From the NCBI RefSeq assembly GCF_024228675.1, contig NZ_CP100461.1, positions 3,159,398 to 3,223,397 on the forward strand: a stretch of DNA of 64,000 nucleotides, written 5' to 3'. Under the pieces are notes generated by a model. It worked only from the letters and a program-made list of their open reading frames with translations. It was not told where the DNA came from and did not search any database. This DNA comes from Salinigranum marinum (GTDB lineage: Archaea > Halobacteriota > Halobacteria > Halobacteriales > Haloferacaceae). The translations under genes were made by a program, and so were the position numbers. Positions 54,337 to 64,000 of this stretch are shown in pieces (positions within the stretch are counted from its first letter, which is position 1; every line of letters begins with the position of its first letter).

Positions 54337-57300
54337 GTGTCGAACGAGACAGAGCAGTCGACGACTCACACAGCGCCACCCAGCGTCCGCCTCGTCGGAG
54401 CCGACCCGGCGGGCACCGCCGCGACGCTCATCGCCCGCGGCGTCGTCGTGACGAACGCGACGGCACGCGACGCTGACCCCGACTCCGCCCCCGACCACAA
54501 CAACGCCGATGCCGACGCCGACGTGACCGTCGACTGCCTCGTCGTCGACGCCGCGGGGCCGAGTGACTGGCCAGCGGACGCGACGGCCGACTGCGACGGC
54601 ACGGACGGGGTCCCGACGATCCTCTACGCGCCCGGTCCGGGCGTCGTTTCCGATCGACGCCGGTTCGAGGGCTACGCACGGCGCGGCGACGTGGACGCGC
54701 TCTGTGAGCAGATCCGCTGGGTCACCGGCTGCGACGGGTGGACGGGGGCTCGAACGGACCGGGAACGCGGGACCGCAGGGGGCGGCGACGGGAACGCGGA
54801 CGACGGAAACGCAGACGACGGAAACGCAGACCACGACGACGACCGGCTGGCGACGCTCCACCAGGGAACGGTGAGTCTCATCGAGGCGGCGACCGCCGCG
54901 GAGCTGTTCGAGCGGACCGTCGACATCGCGAGCCGCCTGCTCGACTTCGACAGCTGTTACATCGCCGTCGCCGAGGACGGCCTGCTGACGAAGCGGGCGG
55001 GCGTCGGCGACGTGGCCGACGACCCTCTCCCGATCGATCACGGGCTTGTCGGCGAGACGTATCGGACTGCAACGACGCACCTCGTCCGCGACACGCAGGC
55101 GGAGCCGCGGGCCGACCCGATTCGGCCGACTCACCGCTCGGGCATCGCCGTCCCGCTCGGCGGGGTGGGCGTCTTCGTCGTCATCGCGGACGAGCCGGGG
55201 GCCTTCGACGACCGCGACCGCGACCTCGCCGAGCTCCTCGTCCGGTACGCCGAGGGGACGCTGGCGCGGATCCGCTCGGCCGCCGCCATCCGGGAGCGAC
55301 GCGAACTCATCGAGAACCTCCACGAGGGGACGGCCGCGCTGGCCGTGGTCGGGACGATCCAGGCCGCCGCCGAGGTGGCCGTCGAACTCGCCGAGCGGAT
55401 CCTCTCGTTCGACATCTGCTACGTCGGCGTGCGCGAGGGCGACGTCGTCGTCCCCTACGCCGTGTCGTCAGGCGCGCCGCCCGACGCGGCCCGCCGGATG
55501 CACGTCTCAGAGGGGCTCGTCGGGAAGACCATCCGGACCGGGGAGCCACAGCTCGTCGACCGCGTCGCCGACTCGGAGAGCGAGCCGGTGCGCGACGAGT
55601 ACCGCTCGGGGATCAGCGTCCCGCTCGGCGACGCCGGGGTGTTTCAGGCGGTCTCCTGCGAGGAGCACGCCTTCGACGAGGGCGACCTCGAACTCGCCGA
55701 ACTGCTGGCGGGTCACGTCACGGAGACGTTCTCCCGGCTCCGTGCGGAGGCGGACCTCGTCGACCAGCGCGAACGGATCGCCCGGCTCCACGGCCACACC
55801 GTCCGGTTGGTCGGCTGTCACGACGTCCCGGAACTGTACGCCGAGACCGTCGAGACCGCCCGCTCGGTGCTCGGCTTCGACACCGCGTACGTCTTCGTCG
55901 CCGACGGCGATCGGCTCGTCCCGGTCGCACAGGCCACCCACGCCGACCACGACCCGATCGACGCCATCCCGCTGGACCACGGCGTCGCGGGCGAGACGTA
56001 CCGAACCGGCACCGCGCGGCTCGTCCGCGACTTCGACACCTCCGAGACCGCGGTGCCCCACCAGGCGGCGTCGGGCGGGGGGATCAGTGTTCCCCTCGGC
56101 GACGACGCCGTCTTCCAGGCGGTGTCGTGCGACCCCGACGCGTTCGGCGCAGCCGACCTCGAACTCGCCGAACTGCTCGTCTCGCACGTGACCGCGACCC
56201 GCGAGCGCCTCCGCGCCGAGGCGGAGCTCCGCGGCGAGCGCGACCGCCTCGGCGCGCTGTTCGAGAACGTCCCCGACGCCGCCGTCTCCTACGAACTGGT
56301 CGACGACGAGCCGTACGTCCGGGCGGTGAACCCGGCGTTCGAGCGCGTCTTCGGCTTCACGAGCGAGGAACTCGTCGGACGGAACCTCGACGACTACATC
56401 GTCCCGCCGGCGGGGGAGGAAGCGCGCGCCGCGACGCGGCTGAACGCCCGACTCAAAAGCGGCGAGAGCATCCGCACTGAGTGCCGCCGGTGGACGACCG
56501 ACGGGGTCCGGACGTTCATCCTGCAGGTAATCCCACTGGAACTCGGGCGGGAGAACGTCGCTGGCTACGCTATCTACACCGACATCACCGAGCGTCAGGA
56601 GCGCGAGCGGGAACTCCGCCGACAGAACGAACGCTTAGAGGAGTTCGCCAACATCGTCAGCCACGACCTCCGCAACCCGCTGTCGATCGCGACGGGCTAC
56701 CTCGACCTCGCCGCCGAGAGCGGCGACCTCGAGGCGTTCGACCGCGTCGCGGAGGCGCACGACCGCATGGGTCGGCTGATCGAGGACCTCCTGTCGCTGG
56801 CGCGCAAGGGACAGGTCGTCGGCGAGATGCGGTCCCTCGACGTCGCGACCGTCGCGACGCAGGCGTGGGCCGGCGTCGACACTGGCCGTGCGACCCTCGA
56901 ACTCCCCGAGTCGCTCCCGGCCGACGGCGACGAGGGGCGGCTGATCGAACTGTTCGAGAACCTCTTTCGGAACGCTGTGGAACACGGTTCCACAGGCAAC
57001 CCGACTGCACAGCAGTCCGGTGACATCGTCGAGCACGGCCCGACGAGCAGTCGGCCCGAGGCCGACGACGCGGCTGAGCACGGCCCGACGGGCGATCGAA
57101 CCGAGACTGACGACGACGTCGGAGCGGGGCTGACCGTCCGCGTCGAGCCGCTCGGCGAACCGGACGGCGGGATCGAGGGCTTCGCCGTCGAGGACGACGG
57201 TGCGGGCATCCCGGCCGAGCGGCGAGAGTCGATCCTCGTCCCCGGCGAGACGACGAGCGACGCCGGCATCGGCTACGGCCTCTCGATCGTCAACCGCATC

Positions 57301-57375
57301 GTCGAGGCGCACGGCTGGTCGCTGTCGGTCACCGACGGGGTCGACGGCGGCGCACGCTTCGAGATCCGGTTCTGA
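54337..57375 (+). CDS. GAF-GAF-GAF-PAS sensor histidine kinase
   Basis: A 1012-residue soluble kinase from the GTG 54337 ([20 protein letters not shown]). Domains in order: a degenerate receiver-like start (about 20-150) with no phospho-acceptor motif, three consecutive GAF domains (about 170-310, 320-470, 480-630) that are mutually similar ([60 protein letters not shown]), a PAS domain (638-760), HisKA with phospho-accepting H776 in [17 protein letters not shown], and HATPase_c ([14 protein letters not shown] and [15 protein letters not shown]). No membrane segment. It carries a variable EHG-rich insert in the ATPase domain. Ligands unknown. Confidence 0.85.
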   Translation: MSNETEQSTTHTAPPSVRLVGADPAGTAATLIARGVVVTNATARDADPDSAPDHNNADADADVTVDCLVVDAAGPSDWPADATADCDGTDGVPTILYAPGPGVVSDRRRFEGYARRGDVDALCEQIRWVTGCDGWTGARTDRERGTAGGGDGNADDGNADDGNADHDDDRLATLHQGTVSLIEAATAAELFERTVDIASRLLDFDSCYIAVAEDGLLTKRAGVGDVADDPLPIDHGLVGETYRTATTHLVRDTQAEPRADPIRPTHRSGIAVPLGGVGVFVVIADEPGAFDDRDRDLAELLVRYAEGTLARIRSAAAIRERRELIENLHEGTAALAVVGTIQAAAEVAVELAERILSFDICYVGVREGDVVVPYAVSSGAPPDAARRMHVSEGLVGKTIRTGEPQLVDRVADSESEPVRDEYRSGISVPLGDAGVFQAVSCEEHAFDEGDLELAELLAGHVTETFSRLRAEADLVDQRERIARLHGHTVRLVGCHDVPELYAETVETARSVLGFDTAYVFVADGDRLVPVAQATHADHDPIDAIPLDHGVAGETYRTGTARLVRDFDTSETAVPHQAASGGGISVPLGDDAVFQAVSCDPDAFGAADLELAELLVSHVTATRERLRAEAELRGERDRLGALFENVPDAAVSYELVDDEPYVRAVNPAFERVFGFTSEELVGRNLDDYIVPPAGEEARAATRLNARLKSGESIRTECRRWTTDGVRTFILQVIPLELGRENVAGYAIYTDITERQERERELRRQNERLEEFANIVSHDLRNPLSIATGYLDLAAESGDLEAFDRVAEAHDRMGRLIEDLLSLARKGQVVGEMRSLDVATVATQAWAGVDTGRATLELPESLPADGDEGRLIELFENLFRNAVEHGSTGNPTAQQSGDIVEHGPTSSRPEADDAAEHGPTGDRTETDDDVGAGLTVRVEPLGEPDGGIEGFAVEDDGAGIPAERRESILVPGETTSDAGIGYGLSIVNRIVEAHGWSLSVTDGVDGGARFEIRF
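56956..57031 (+). repeat. 76-bp segment identical to one in the neighbouring kinase gene
   Basis: Identical to 60205-60280. It encodes [20 protein letters not shown] and SGDIV, spanning the N-box and the start of the variable insert. Confidence 0.95.
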
Positions 57376-57693
57376 TCGACGGCAGGTATTTACAGCCGAG
57401 CCACGTTATGGCTCGACAGAGAGTTTGGGTCACCGACACGGGGGCGCAGTCGTGCGTTGCTGCCCCGACGCTCCGGAAGCCGATGATGCCCCTCCCGGGT
57501 GCGTCGACACCGTCGCTCCGGTGTACCGCCTCCGTCGGGACGGACCCAACGCACCACCGATGACACGTACTCGATCCAGCCGATCGCGGGCTCGCGGGGC
57601 CGCGGCAGTCGTCACCCTCCGGCGGGCGGTCGCCCCGGTCGATCCGTCCGTCGACTCCCGTTCGGAAACCGCACCGATCCGCGCGGACGAGCG
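57376..57693. other. 318-bp gap between the two histidine kinase genes
   Basis: No gene is visible. The left end has a possible TATA (GGTATTTACAG at 57386-57396); the right end is continuous open frame with the downstream kinase but with no family similarity. Confidence 0.5.
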
Positions 57694-60630
57694 ATGAGCC
57701 CGGAGTCGCCGCCCACCGCGGCGTCCGGACATACGATCCGCACGCTCCACGTCGACGACGACCCCGGCTTCGCCGAACTGACGGCCGAGTTCCTCGAACG
57801 GAACGATTCGCGCATCTCCGTCGTCACGGAACACCGCGCGAGCGACGGGCTCGACCGGCTTGCGTCGACCGACGTCGACTGCGTCGTCTCCGACTACGAC
57901 ATGCCCGGGCGGAACGGGATCGAGTTCCTCGCCGCCGTCCGCGCGGAGTTCCCCGACCTCCCCTTCATTCTCTTCACCGGGAAGGGGTCCGAGGAGGTCG
58001 CGAGCGACGCGGTGTCGGCAGGCGTGACGGACTACCTCCAGAAGGAACCCGGCACCGACCAGTACACCGTCCTCGCGAACCGGATCGTGAACGTCACGGA
58101 GAAACACCGGACCGAGGCCGACCTCGAACGCCGGACCAGACAGCACGAAGCGGTCGCGACCCTCGGTCGGCAAGCACTCGAAGCCGACGGCCTGTCCTCG
58201 CTGTTCGACGAGGCTGCCCGTCTCGTCGCCGACCGGCTCGGAACGGCGTACGCGACGGTGCTCGAAGGCGGATCGGAGACGGACCTCGTGCTCGTCGCCG
58301 GGGCCGGGTGGGACGACGACCTGCTCGGAACGGCGACGGTCGAACCCGGGATCGACTCCCCAGCGAGCCACGCGCTTGCGGGTGCCGCACCGGTCGTCGT
58401 CACCGACCTCGGGGCCGAAGAGCGGTTCGACGCGCCCGACTTCCTCGTCGACCACGGTATCGAGAGCGGGATCAGCGTCGTCGTCGGCGCGGGAGCGGAG
58501 CCGTGGGGGGTACTGGAGGCGCACGCGACGGACAGACACCAGTTCACGGAGAACGACGTCACGTTCGTCAGGAACGTTGCCAACGTCCTCGGAGCCGCGA
58601 TCGACCGACAACGCACGGAAGACCGGCTCCGAAAGAGCGAAGCGCGGTTCCGTGAGATCGCCGAACTCAGCCCCGACGGGCTCTTCAGAGCCGACACAGA
58701 CGGGACGTTCACCTACCTCTCGCCCGCGGCCGGGACGCTGCTCGGCCGGCCGGTGGACGAACTCGTCGGGGAGGGCTTTCACCAGCTGGTCGCCGAGCCG
58801 AGCTACGAGGACGCGATCGACGGGTTCGCGCGCATCCTGCGCGGCGAGGTGGTCCGCGGGCTGGCGCTCACGGTCCTCGACGACGACGGGGAGCCGTTCG
58901 ACGTCGAGGTGAGCGCCAGCCCCGTCCGACGCGACGGCGAGGTGGTGATGGTCCAGGGGATCGCTCGCGACATCACGGATCGTCGACGAGCCGAGCGCGA
59001 GCTCCAGCGGAGCCGCGAACGCTACCGGACGCTCGTCGAGAACTTCCCGAACGGGGGGGTCTTCCTCTTCGACAGCGATCTCCGCTTTACCGCCGTCGGC
59101 GGCGACGAACTCGACGGCGTCGGACTGAGCCCGGAGGCGATGGAGGGGCGGACTCCGTCGGAGCTGTTCCCGCCGGCCAACGCCGAGACGCTCGAGGCAC
59201 ACTACCGCGCCGCACTGGACGGCGAACACCGCTCGTTCGAGGACGACTGGCAGGGACGACAGTACCACGTTCAGACGATCCCGCTCCGAAACGCCGACGG
59301 AGCGGTCGTCTCCGGGATGGCCGTCGCGCAGAACATCACTGAGGATCGGGCGCACGAACGGAAGCTCCATCAGCTCCGCCAGCGGGCGCGACGGCTGACG
59401 TACACCGAGACGGTTCCCGAGACCGCCCAGGTCGCGACCGACGTCGCGAACGACGTCATCGGTGCCCCCCTGAGTGGGTTCCACGCGCTGGCCGACACCG
59501 GCGACGCGCTCGAACCGGTGGTCATGGCCGACGCCGTGGACGACGTCTTCGAGACGGTTCCGTCGTATCCTCGTGACGCGGAACCGGGCAGCTGTGCCGC
59601 GCTCGTCTGGGACGCGTTCGAGCGGGGGGAGCCGCTCCTCATCGACGACACGAGCGCGTACGAGCCGTTGACGGAGCCGACGCCGGCCGGAACCGCGCTC
59701 ATCCACCCCGTGGGAGAGCACGGGGTGTTCGTCGTCTCGGCGGCCGAACCGAACGCCTACGACGAGACGGAAAAGAGCCTCGCCGAGATCCTGACGAACT
59801 CGCTCACCGCGGCGCTGGACCGCGCCGAGCGGGAACAGCGGCTCCGCGAGCGGGAGCGACTGCTCGAACGCCAGAACGAACGCCTCGAGGAGTTCGCCTC
59901 GATCGTGAGCCACGACCTCCGCAACCCTCTGAACGTGGCCCAGGGCCGGCTTGCGCTGGTGTACGAGGACTGCGAGAGCGACCACCTCGACGCCGTGGCG
60001 ACCGCCCACGGCCGGATGGGCGCGCTGATCGACGACCTCCTCACGCTGGCGCGCGAGGGGGAGACGGCAGGCGACGCCACGGTGGTCGATCTGGCGGCGG
60101 TGGTCGAGGCGTCCTGGCGACACGTCGAGACGCCTGCCGGCACCCTCGTCTGCGACGCCGACCGACGCCTCCGGGCCAGCGAGAGCCGGCTCCAGCAACT
60201 GCTGGAGAACCTCTTTCGGAACGCTGTGGAACACGGTTCCACAGGCAACCCGACTGCACAGCAGTCCGGTGACATCGTCGGGCACGGCTCGACGAGCCCT
60301 CGCTCGCAGGCTCGCGAGGACGGCGTGGAACACGGGTCCACGAGCAGTCGGTCGGAAGCCGACGACGCCGTCGAGCACGGCTCCGTCGGTGTCACGGTGA
60401 CCGTCGGTGACCTCGACGACGGCTTCTACGTCGAGGACGACGGCCCCGGCATCCCCGACGCCGAGCGCGAGCAGGTGTTCGAGCCGGGCTACTCCACGAG
60501 CGACGCCGGAACCGGTTTCGGACTGGCGATCGTCTCGGCGGTGGTCGCCGAGCACGGCTGGGAACTCGACGTGACGACGGGCGCAGACGGAGGCGCGCGG
60601 TTCGCGATCACGGGCGTCGCACGCGAGTGA
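57694..60630 (+). CDS. Receiver-GAF-PAS-PAS-GAF histidine kinase
   Basis: A 978-residue soluble hybrid kinase from the ATG 57694. N-terminal receiver (about 14-130) with acidic pocket LHVDDDPGF, phospho-acceptor D67 in VVSDYDMPGRNG and lysine in DYLQKEPGTD; then a GAF domain (about 150-300), PAS (310-430), PAS (440-560), a GAF-like domain (570-720), HisKA with H740 in [19 protein letters not shown] and HATPase_c ([48 protein letters not shown]). Having the receiver at the N-terminus is a common haloarchaeal design. It shares the variable EHG insert with its neighbour. Confidence 0.88.
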   Translation: MSPESPPTAASGHTIRTLHVDDDPGFAELTAEFLERNDSRISVVTEHRASDGLDRLASTDVDCVVSDYDMPGRNGIEFLAAVRAEFPDLPFILFTGKGSEEVASDAVSAGVTDYLQKEPGTDQYTVLANRIVNVTEKHRTEADLERRTRQHEAVATLGRQALEADGLSSLFDEAARLVADRLGTAYATVLEGGSETDLVLVAGAGWDDDLLGTATVEPGIDSPASHALAGAAPVVVTDLGAEERFDAPDFLVDHGIESGISVVVGAGAEPWGVLEAHATDRHQFTENDVTFVRNVANVLGAAIDRQRTEDRLRKSEARFREIAELSPDGLFRADTDGTFTYLSPAAGTLLGRPVDELVGEGFHQLVAEPSYEDAIDGFARILRGEVVRGLALTVLDDDGEPFDVEVSASPVRRDGEVVMVQGIARDITDRRRAERELQRSRERYRTLVENFPNGGVFLFDSDLRFTAVGGDELDGVGLSPEAMEGRTPSELFPPANAETLEAHYRAALDGEHRSFEDDWQGRQYHVQTIPLRNADGAVVSGMAVAQNITEDRAHERKLHQLRQRARRLTYTETVPETAQVATDVANDVIGAPLSGFHALADTGDALEPVVMADAVDDVFETVPSYPRDAEPGSCAALVWDAFERGEPLLIDDTSAYEPLTEPTPAGTALIHPVGEHGVFVVSAAEPNAYDETEKSLAEILTNSLTAALDRAEREQRLRERERLLERQNERLEEFASIVSHDLRNPLNVAQGRLALVYEDCESDHLDAVATAHGRMGALIDDLLTLAREGETAGDATVVDLAAVVEASWRHVETPAGTLVCDADRRLRASESRLQQLLENLFRNAVEHGSTGNPTAQQSGDIVGHGSTSPRSQAREDGVEHGSTSSRSEADDAVEHGSVGVTVTVGDLDDGFYVEDDGPGIPDAEREQVFEPGYSTSDAGTGFGLAIVSAVVAEHGWELDVTTGADGGARFAITGVARE
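60205..60280 (+). repeat. 76-bp segment identical to one in the upstream kinase gene
   Basis: See 56956-57031. Followed here by three further EHG/HGS units (VGHGSTSPRSQAREDG, VEHGSTSSRSEADDA, VEHGSVG). Confidence 0.95.
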
Positions 60631-60720
60631 GTGTGAGCGACTGCCGACGGGCGAGCGCCACGCTCGTTACCCCGTCTGGGGCGGGCGTCTCATTACCGCT
60701 CGGCTCCCCCGTTCGAGGCA

Positions 60721-61272
60721 ATGGTCTCCAAGCCGCTCCACGTGGACTACGCCACGGTTCCGGAACTCATCGAGCTGGTCACCTACATCGTCGAGAGCAT
60801 CAGCCTCGGTTTCGACCGGTGGAACGAGCCGTACGTCCGTGGCCCGAGCCTCTACTTCGTCCTCGTCTCGGGCACCCACACCGGCGACTACGCCGACCCG
60901 CTCGGCGAGAACGTCTGGCCCGTCGAGACTTGCCGGGTCGTCACCGACGACCTCGACGCCTTGGTCGACGCGGCCGAATCGGTCGCGTTCGCGCGTGACG
61001 GGGCTGTCGTCCTCAGCGCGGACGGGACGATCCAAGAACAGATGGTCCGGATCAAGAGCCCCAACGCCGGCACGATCGACGACGACGAGGTCGAATACGC
61101 CGACTGGATGGGCACGAAACACCTCAGCGCGGTCGAGTCGTCCGTCCGCGAGGAGGTGCTCGCGGCGGTCACACTCAGCGAGGAGACCGGCCGTGTGACC
61201 GTCTTTGAGGACGGCGGGTTCATCGACTTCCAGCGCGCGGAGCTGGGCGGCCTGTGGCGGCCCTCGGAGTGA
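60721..61272 (+). CDS. dacZ: Diadenylate cyclase DacZ
   Basis: Makes the second messenger c-di-AMP from two ATP. 183 residues; a stand-alone DisA_N-type cyclase like DacZ of Haloferax volcanii. The active-site motifs are present: the strand-loop FARDGAVVLSADGTIQEQMV (DGA) and the second motif near DWMGTKHLSAVESSVREEVL, followed by AAVTLSEETGRVTVFEDG. No accessory domain, as in other haloarchaeal DacZ. A TATA-like CATTACC (60691-60697) lies 24-30 nt from the ATG. A BCCT transporter gene follows after 572 bp. Confidence 0.88.
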   Translation: MVSKPLHVDYATVPELIELVTYIVESISLGFDRWNEPYVRGPSLYFVLVSGTHTGDYADPLGENVWPVETCRVVTDDLDALVDAAESVAFARDGAVVLSADGTIQEQMVRIKSPNAGTIDDDEVEYADWMGTKHLSAVESSVREEVLAAVTLSEETGRVTVFEDGGFIDFQRAELGGLWRPSE

Positions 61273-61844
61273 GCGGCGACGGCGTCGGAGCCGTCCTCGC
61301 CCCGTCCGGCTTCCCTTCGACGGTCCGACCCCACGCCGCGACGCGGAGCCACCCGCGTCCGCTTCGGGGACGACGCGACCTCTCGGCACCGCTTCCGGAT
61401 CCGCAACGACGACCCTTCCGACCGACTGGCGTCCCTTTCGGTCCTCTGCACGTGAGCTCCGACGGGAGTCGATCGCTCGGGGGGCAGTATGTCTCACGCA
61501 GATGTGCGTTCGAGACATTACTCGTAACACTCGTTGTCGAGTTTAATACTTGTTATAGTCTACTTCAATACTTTTAGACGTTAGATTAGTACTAAATACT
61601 CCATCGGTGGACACAGCGGCTTTGTCGAGGTTTCACTACACCGACACGCCTGACGGACTCGACGAAGGGAACTATTATATGTGGTGGATGATAACACTGT
61701 ACATGTCAATTGAACGTCTAGAAGTGCCGGAAACGGCGGTCGTCCCACCCACCGCGCCGGAACGGCCGCGCCGGACGAGCGGCGGAGCGACGCCTCGACC
61801 GTCGACGGCGGATCGGGGGCGTCGGCGCGGTCGCCTCGTCGGGG
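61273..61844. other. 572-bp region between dacZ and the BCCT gene
   Basis: No gene is seen. The first half is ordinary GC-rich DNA. From 61541 to 61605 it is AT-rich (TTTAATACTTGTTATAGTC), and ACTATTATAT (61671-61680) is a TATA-like element that could serve the transporter. The leader would then be over 100 nt. Confidence 0.5.
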
Positions 61845-63605
61845 GTGAGGCCAGTGGCCGTTGACGCTGACGACGACGTCGTCGGCGAGACCTCGGAGGG
61901 ACTTCAGGTCGAACTGTTCCACCCGGACACCGAACGTAAACCCGGCGACACTAACATCCGCAAGTGGGGGTTCGACGTCCACCCGCGGGTGTTCCCGATC
62001 GCCTGCTTGATGATCGCCGTCTTCATCGCCCTCACTCTGTTTTTCAGGCCGCAGGCCGAGGCCGCCTTCGGGGCGATACAGACGACCATCTCCACGACCG
62101 CGGGCTGGTTCTACGTCCTCTCGGTGAACGTCTTCATCGTCGTCATCCTCTACTTCGCGTTCAGCAAGTACGGGAACATCCGCATCGGCGGCGTCCACGC
62201 CGAGGAGGAGTTCAGCGACTTCTCGTGGATGGCCATGCTGTTCAGCGCCGGCATGGGGATCGGGCTCATGTTCTTCAGCGTGGCGGAGCCGGTCTTACAC
62301 TTCGGCTCCGTGCCGCCGTTTTTCGGCGGCGTCGAGAGCGGCACGGCCGCGGCCAGCAGTGCCGCGATGGCGACCACCTTCTTCCACTGGGGGATCCACC
62401 CCTGGGCGATCTACGCACTCGTCGGCCTCGGGTTGGCTTTCTTCTCGTTCAACCGCGGGCTGCCGCTGACCTTCCGGTCGATCTTCTGGCCGCTGCTCGG
62501 CGAACGGATCTACGGGTGGCCGGGCCACGTCATCGACGTCCTCTCGGTCATGGCCACGCTGTTCGGCCTCTCGACCTCGCTGGGCATCGGCGTCCAGCAG
62601 GTCAACGCCGGCTTCACCGTCCTGTCGAGTCAGTTCCTTCCGGTCACGATCCCGCAGGCCGTCTGGGTGCAGGTCGCACTGATCGGACTCATCACGGCCA
62701 TCGCGACGCTGTCGGTCGCCGCCGGACTCGACGGCGGCGTCCGCCGTCTCAGCGAACTCAACCTCTATCTCATGCTCGGCGTGCTGGGCCTGATGCTGGC
62801 CGTCGGCCCCACGCTGTATCTCCTCGGGACCTTCGTGTCGAGTCTCGGCACCTACATCGGCGTGCTCCCCGAACTGGCGTTCTGGACGGAGACCCCCGGC
62901 GACGCCGGGTGGCAGAGCGGCTGGACGATCTTCTACTGGGGGTGGTGGATCTCGTGGTCGCCGTTCGTCGGCATGTTCATCGCCCGCATCTCGAAGGGTC
63001 GGACCGTCCGCGAGTTCGTGCTCGGCGTCCTCCTCCTGCCCTCACTCTTCTCGTTCTTCTGGATGTCCACCTTCGGGGGATCGGCGCTCTTCGTCGAACT
63101 GGAGACGGCCGGGACGCTGGTCGCAGCGGTCGACGCGGACGTGGCGACGGCGATGTTCGAACTGTTCTCCTTTTTCCCGCTGACGGTGTTGCTGTCGGTG
63201 CTCGGCGTCACGCTGGTGATCACGTTCTTCGTCACGTCCTCGGACTCCGGGTCGCTCGTGGTCGACCACCTGACCTCCGGCGGGAAACACGACGTCCCGG
63301 TCGTCCAGCGGGTCTTCTGGGCCGTGACCGAGGGTGCCGTCGCGGCCGTACTGTTGCTCGGTGGTGGACTGAGCGCGCTCCAGACCGCGTCGATCACCAC
63401 GGGGCTCCCCTTCGCGATCGTCCTGCTGTTGATGTGTTACACGGTCTACCTTGGGCTGAACACCGAGCACGAGATCCTAGAGTCCGACGAGTTCGCCGAG
63501 TGGATCGAACGCATCGAGGCGCAAGAGGTGGTCGTCGTCGCCGCGGACGACGACGCCGTGTCGGAGATTCAAGAGAGCGGGAGCTCGACGGTCGTCGACG
63601 ACTGA
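61845..63605 (+). CDS. BCCT-family osmolyte transporter
   Basis: A 586-residue carrier for betaine, carnitine or choline-like compounds, sodium- or proton-coupled. Twelve hydrophobic helices. Family signatures: LFSAGMGIGLMFFSVAEPVL (the GMGIG loop that binds the substrate and ion), HWGIHPWAIYALVGLG and WGWWISWSPFVGMFIARISK with the aromatic box, then LPSLFSFFWMSTFGGSAL. Short cytoplasmic tails. Starts at a GTG 61845 or 61854; the exact one is uncertain. Osmolyte uptake fits life in fluctuating salinity. Located downstream of the c-di-AMP synthase. Confidence 0.92.
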   Translation: MRPVAVDADDDVVGETSEGLQVELFHPDTERKPGDTNIRKWGFDVHPRVFPIACLMIAVFIALTLFFRPQAEAAFGAIQTTISTTAGWFYVLSVNVFIVVILYFAFSKYGNIRIGGVHAEEEFSDFSWMAMLFSAGMGIGLMFFSVAEPVLHFGSVPPFFGGVESGTAAASSAAMATTFFHWGIHPWAIYALVGLGLAFFSFNRGLPLTFRSIFWPLLGERIYGWPGHVIDVLSVMATLFGLSTSLGIGVQQVNAGFTVLSSQFLPVTIPQAVWVQVALIGLITAIATLSVAAGLDGGVRRLSELNLYLMLGVLGLMLAVGPTLYLLGTFVSSLGTYIGVLPELAFWTETPGDAGWQSGWTIFYWGWWISWSPFVGMFIARISKGRTVREFVLGVLLLPSLFSFFWMSTFGGSALFVELETAGTLVAAVDADVATAMFELFSFFPLTVLLSVLGVTLVITFFVTSSDSGSLVVDHLTSGGKHDVPVVQRVFWAVTEGAVAAVLLLGGGLSALQTASITTGLPFAIVLLLMCYTVYLGLNTEHEILESDEFAEWIERIEAQEVVVVAADDDAVSEIQESGSSTVVDD

Positions 63606-63717
63606 CCGCGAGGCCGTTTGGATGTGACGTGGACGGTGACGGATCGACACGGACCCGTGGCGCTCGCCGGGCGACCGTTCACGACGGGTCACCCCGCTTC
63701 GCCGTCGCGCGGCTCGA

Positions 63718-64000
63718 TCAGTCGTTGAGCGCGAGCGACGCGAGCAGCGCCTCTAGCTGGACCTGTTCGTTCGCCCCTTCGGCGATGCGGTAGTCGGCCT
63801 CGCCGATCCGGTCCATCAGCCGGGCGGCCTCTCTCTCCCCGAGGTCGAACTCCCACACCGACCGGTGGAGCTGGTCGATCACGTCGCCGCCGGCCATGCC
63901 GACGTCGTCGAGGAGCGTGGCGAGCCTCGCCCGCGCGGCGGGGAAGTCGCCGTCGACCGCGGCCTCGACCATCTCGCGGATCTCCTCGGGGCGCGCCGTC
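63718..64000 (-). CDS. rfcS: Replication factor C small subunit, C-terminal part
   Basis: Clamp-loader subunit; opens and loads PCNA. Only the last 93 residues are in the window ([19 protein letters not shown] at the edge, to the terminal LLASLALND). The typical collar-domain helix is [18 protein letters not shown] and the conserved [20 protein letters not shown] closes the protein. The stop is at 63718-63720. Walker A and other catalytic parts are outside the window. It is convergent with the BCCT gene. Confidence 0.85.
   Translation of the reverse strand, partial: TARPEEIREMVEAAVDGDFPAARARLATLLDDVGMAGGDVIDQLHRSVWEFDLGEREAARLMDRIGEADYRIAEGANEQVQLEALLASLALND

Noticed and set aside
57430-60555. 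1041-codon open frame on the minus strand opposite the second histidine kinase
   Set aside because: The plus frame has full kinase domains; the minus frame is an antisense shadow produced by GC-rich third positions and has no protein motifs.
61607-61864. 85-codon ORF upstream of the BCCT gene
   Set aside because: It overlaps the transporter start in another frame, and its second half is low-complexity Arg/Pro/Gly.

Overview
This window is haloarchaeal chromosomal DNA (class Halobacteria; the gene order at the origin resembles the Haloferacales). The support is consistent: high GC, strongly acidic proteins, short TATA boxes about 25-35 nt ahead of start codons, archaeal replication genes (Orc1/Cdc6, DNA polymerase D small subunit, RFC small subunit, Hel308, Hef), archaeal PurO, KEOPS Cgi121, and a bacteriorhodopsin.

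Layout. 1-5.4 kb: partial ABC ATPase, a methyltransferase, a membrane-anchored ASST-like propeller, small membrane and RecA/KaiC-like proteins. 5.4-13.5 kb: the replication origin. The operon oapA-oapB-oapC reads leftward and orc1 reads rightward from an 890-bp intergenic region that holds inverted origin recognition boxes (ORBs) around an AT-rich core. Signal peptidase I and the PolD small subunit follow. More ORB pairs sit 2.3 kb to the left (5.6-5.7 kb) and 3.7 kb to the right, inside the PolD small-subunit gene. 13.5-25.4 kb: housekeeping genes (aspartate kinase, phosphoesterase, IMP cyclohydrolase, tRNA-Gln, an ABC-2 exporter, UvrC, a CPBP protease, malate dehydrogenase). 25.4-38 kb: repair and replication enzymes (Hef, Hel308, NAD-dependent ligase) around a retinal/bacteriorhodopsin cluster (crtY-brp, divergent bop) and a small ferredoxin. 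37.6-45.5 kb: class V aminotransferase, biotin uptake operon bioY-bioM-bioN, a bacterio-opsin-activator-type HTH regulator and a large membrane Fe-S oxidoreductase. 45.5-54.2 kb: a deletion scar fusing two gene remnants, ferritin-like and cupin proteins, an acyl-CoA dehydrogenase with a tandemly duplicated tail, amidotransferase, degenerate hydrolase and AlaRS. 54.3-64 kb: two large sensor histidine kinases sharing a 76-bp identical insert, diadenylate cyclase, a BCCT osmolyte transporter and the C-terminus of RFC small subunit.

How genes work together. OapABC/Orc1/ORBs form the origin module, with PolD, RFC, ligase, Hel308, Hef and UvrC as nearby replication/repair functions. CrtY makes beta-carotene, Brp cleaves it to retinal, and bacterio-opsin uses retinal. 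BioYMN imports biotin. The c-di-AMP synthase lies just upstream of an osmolyte carrier, which fits a role in osmoregulation.

Most unusual signal: two copies (23.1-23.4 kb, minus orientation; 31.7-31.9 kb, plus orientation) of a 230-280 bp non-coding element. It has inverted ends, conserved core blocks and hairpins whose stems differ in sequence but keep pairing. I do not recognise the family; it looks like a structured RNA or a non-autonomous mobile element.
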